From positions 10,560,471-10,624,470 of the forward strand of contig CM037869.1 of assembly GCA_021292105.1 (NCBI GenBank): a stretch of 64,000 bases of DNA. Direction: 5' to 3'. The stretch is not shown here. Numbering within the stretch: the first letter of the stretch is position 1. More notes on this DNA, generated by a model. The model was not told the origin of the DNA, did not search any database, and saw nothing but the letters and a program-made list of their open reading frames with translations. This DNA comes from Anadara kagoshimensis. Lineage: Eukaryota > Mollusca > Bivalvia > Arcoida > Arcidae.

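Overview
The window is animal nuclear DNA, AT-rich and crowded with repeats. Spliced genes with GT-AG introns, tRNA-derived SINEs, small inverted-repeat DNA elements and many minisatellites point to a lophotrochozoan, most likely a mollusc. That placement is inference from protein divergence and repeat style; no species is assigned.

Two genes lie head to head. On the minus strand, 3412 down to 78, is a complete four-exon FUNDC1 homologue, a mitophagy receptor of the outer mitochondrial membrane (136 residues). On the plus strand, from 4702 to beyond the right edge, is the 5' part of KDM6A/UTX, the H3K27 demethylase. Sixteen coding exons join in frame with matching splice phases to give 503 residues. 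They cover the whole TPR scaffold, the conserved linker after it and the start of a glutamine-rich region; the JmjC domain is outside the window. The 1.3 kb between the two start codons should hold a shared promoter. As I recall, FUNDC1 and KDM6A are also divergent neighbours on the human X chromosome, so this looks like old conserved synteny.

Layout: 1-3412 FUNDC1, with a 967-bp hAT-like element in intron 2 and a 60-bp tandem repeat grown over the intron 1/exon 2 junction. 3413-4701 is the intergenic region, with a SINE. 4702-10454 holds KDM6A exons 1-5. 10455-51267 is one intron of 40.8 kb, almost two thirds of the window, with no recognisable nested gene; it holds minisatellites, SINEs, inverted-repeat elements and a LINE tail. 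51268-64000 holds exons 6-16.

The most unusual pattern is that three minisatellites have grown directly out of exon/intron junctions: FUNDC1 exon 2 acceptor (60-bp unit), KDM6A exon 11 donor (88-bp unit, seven copies) and KDM6A exon 13 donor (ten copies separated by GA tracts). Each array carries extra copies of a genuine splice site. In the two KDM6A arrays, use of a downstream copy would meet an in-frame stop almost at once. In FUNDC1 the nearest extra acceptor would instead insert exactly 20 residues. Other clear signals are a 60-bp satellite derived from the inside of a SINE, a minisatellite split by a SINE with different units on the two sides, and several mobile elements with exact target duplications.
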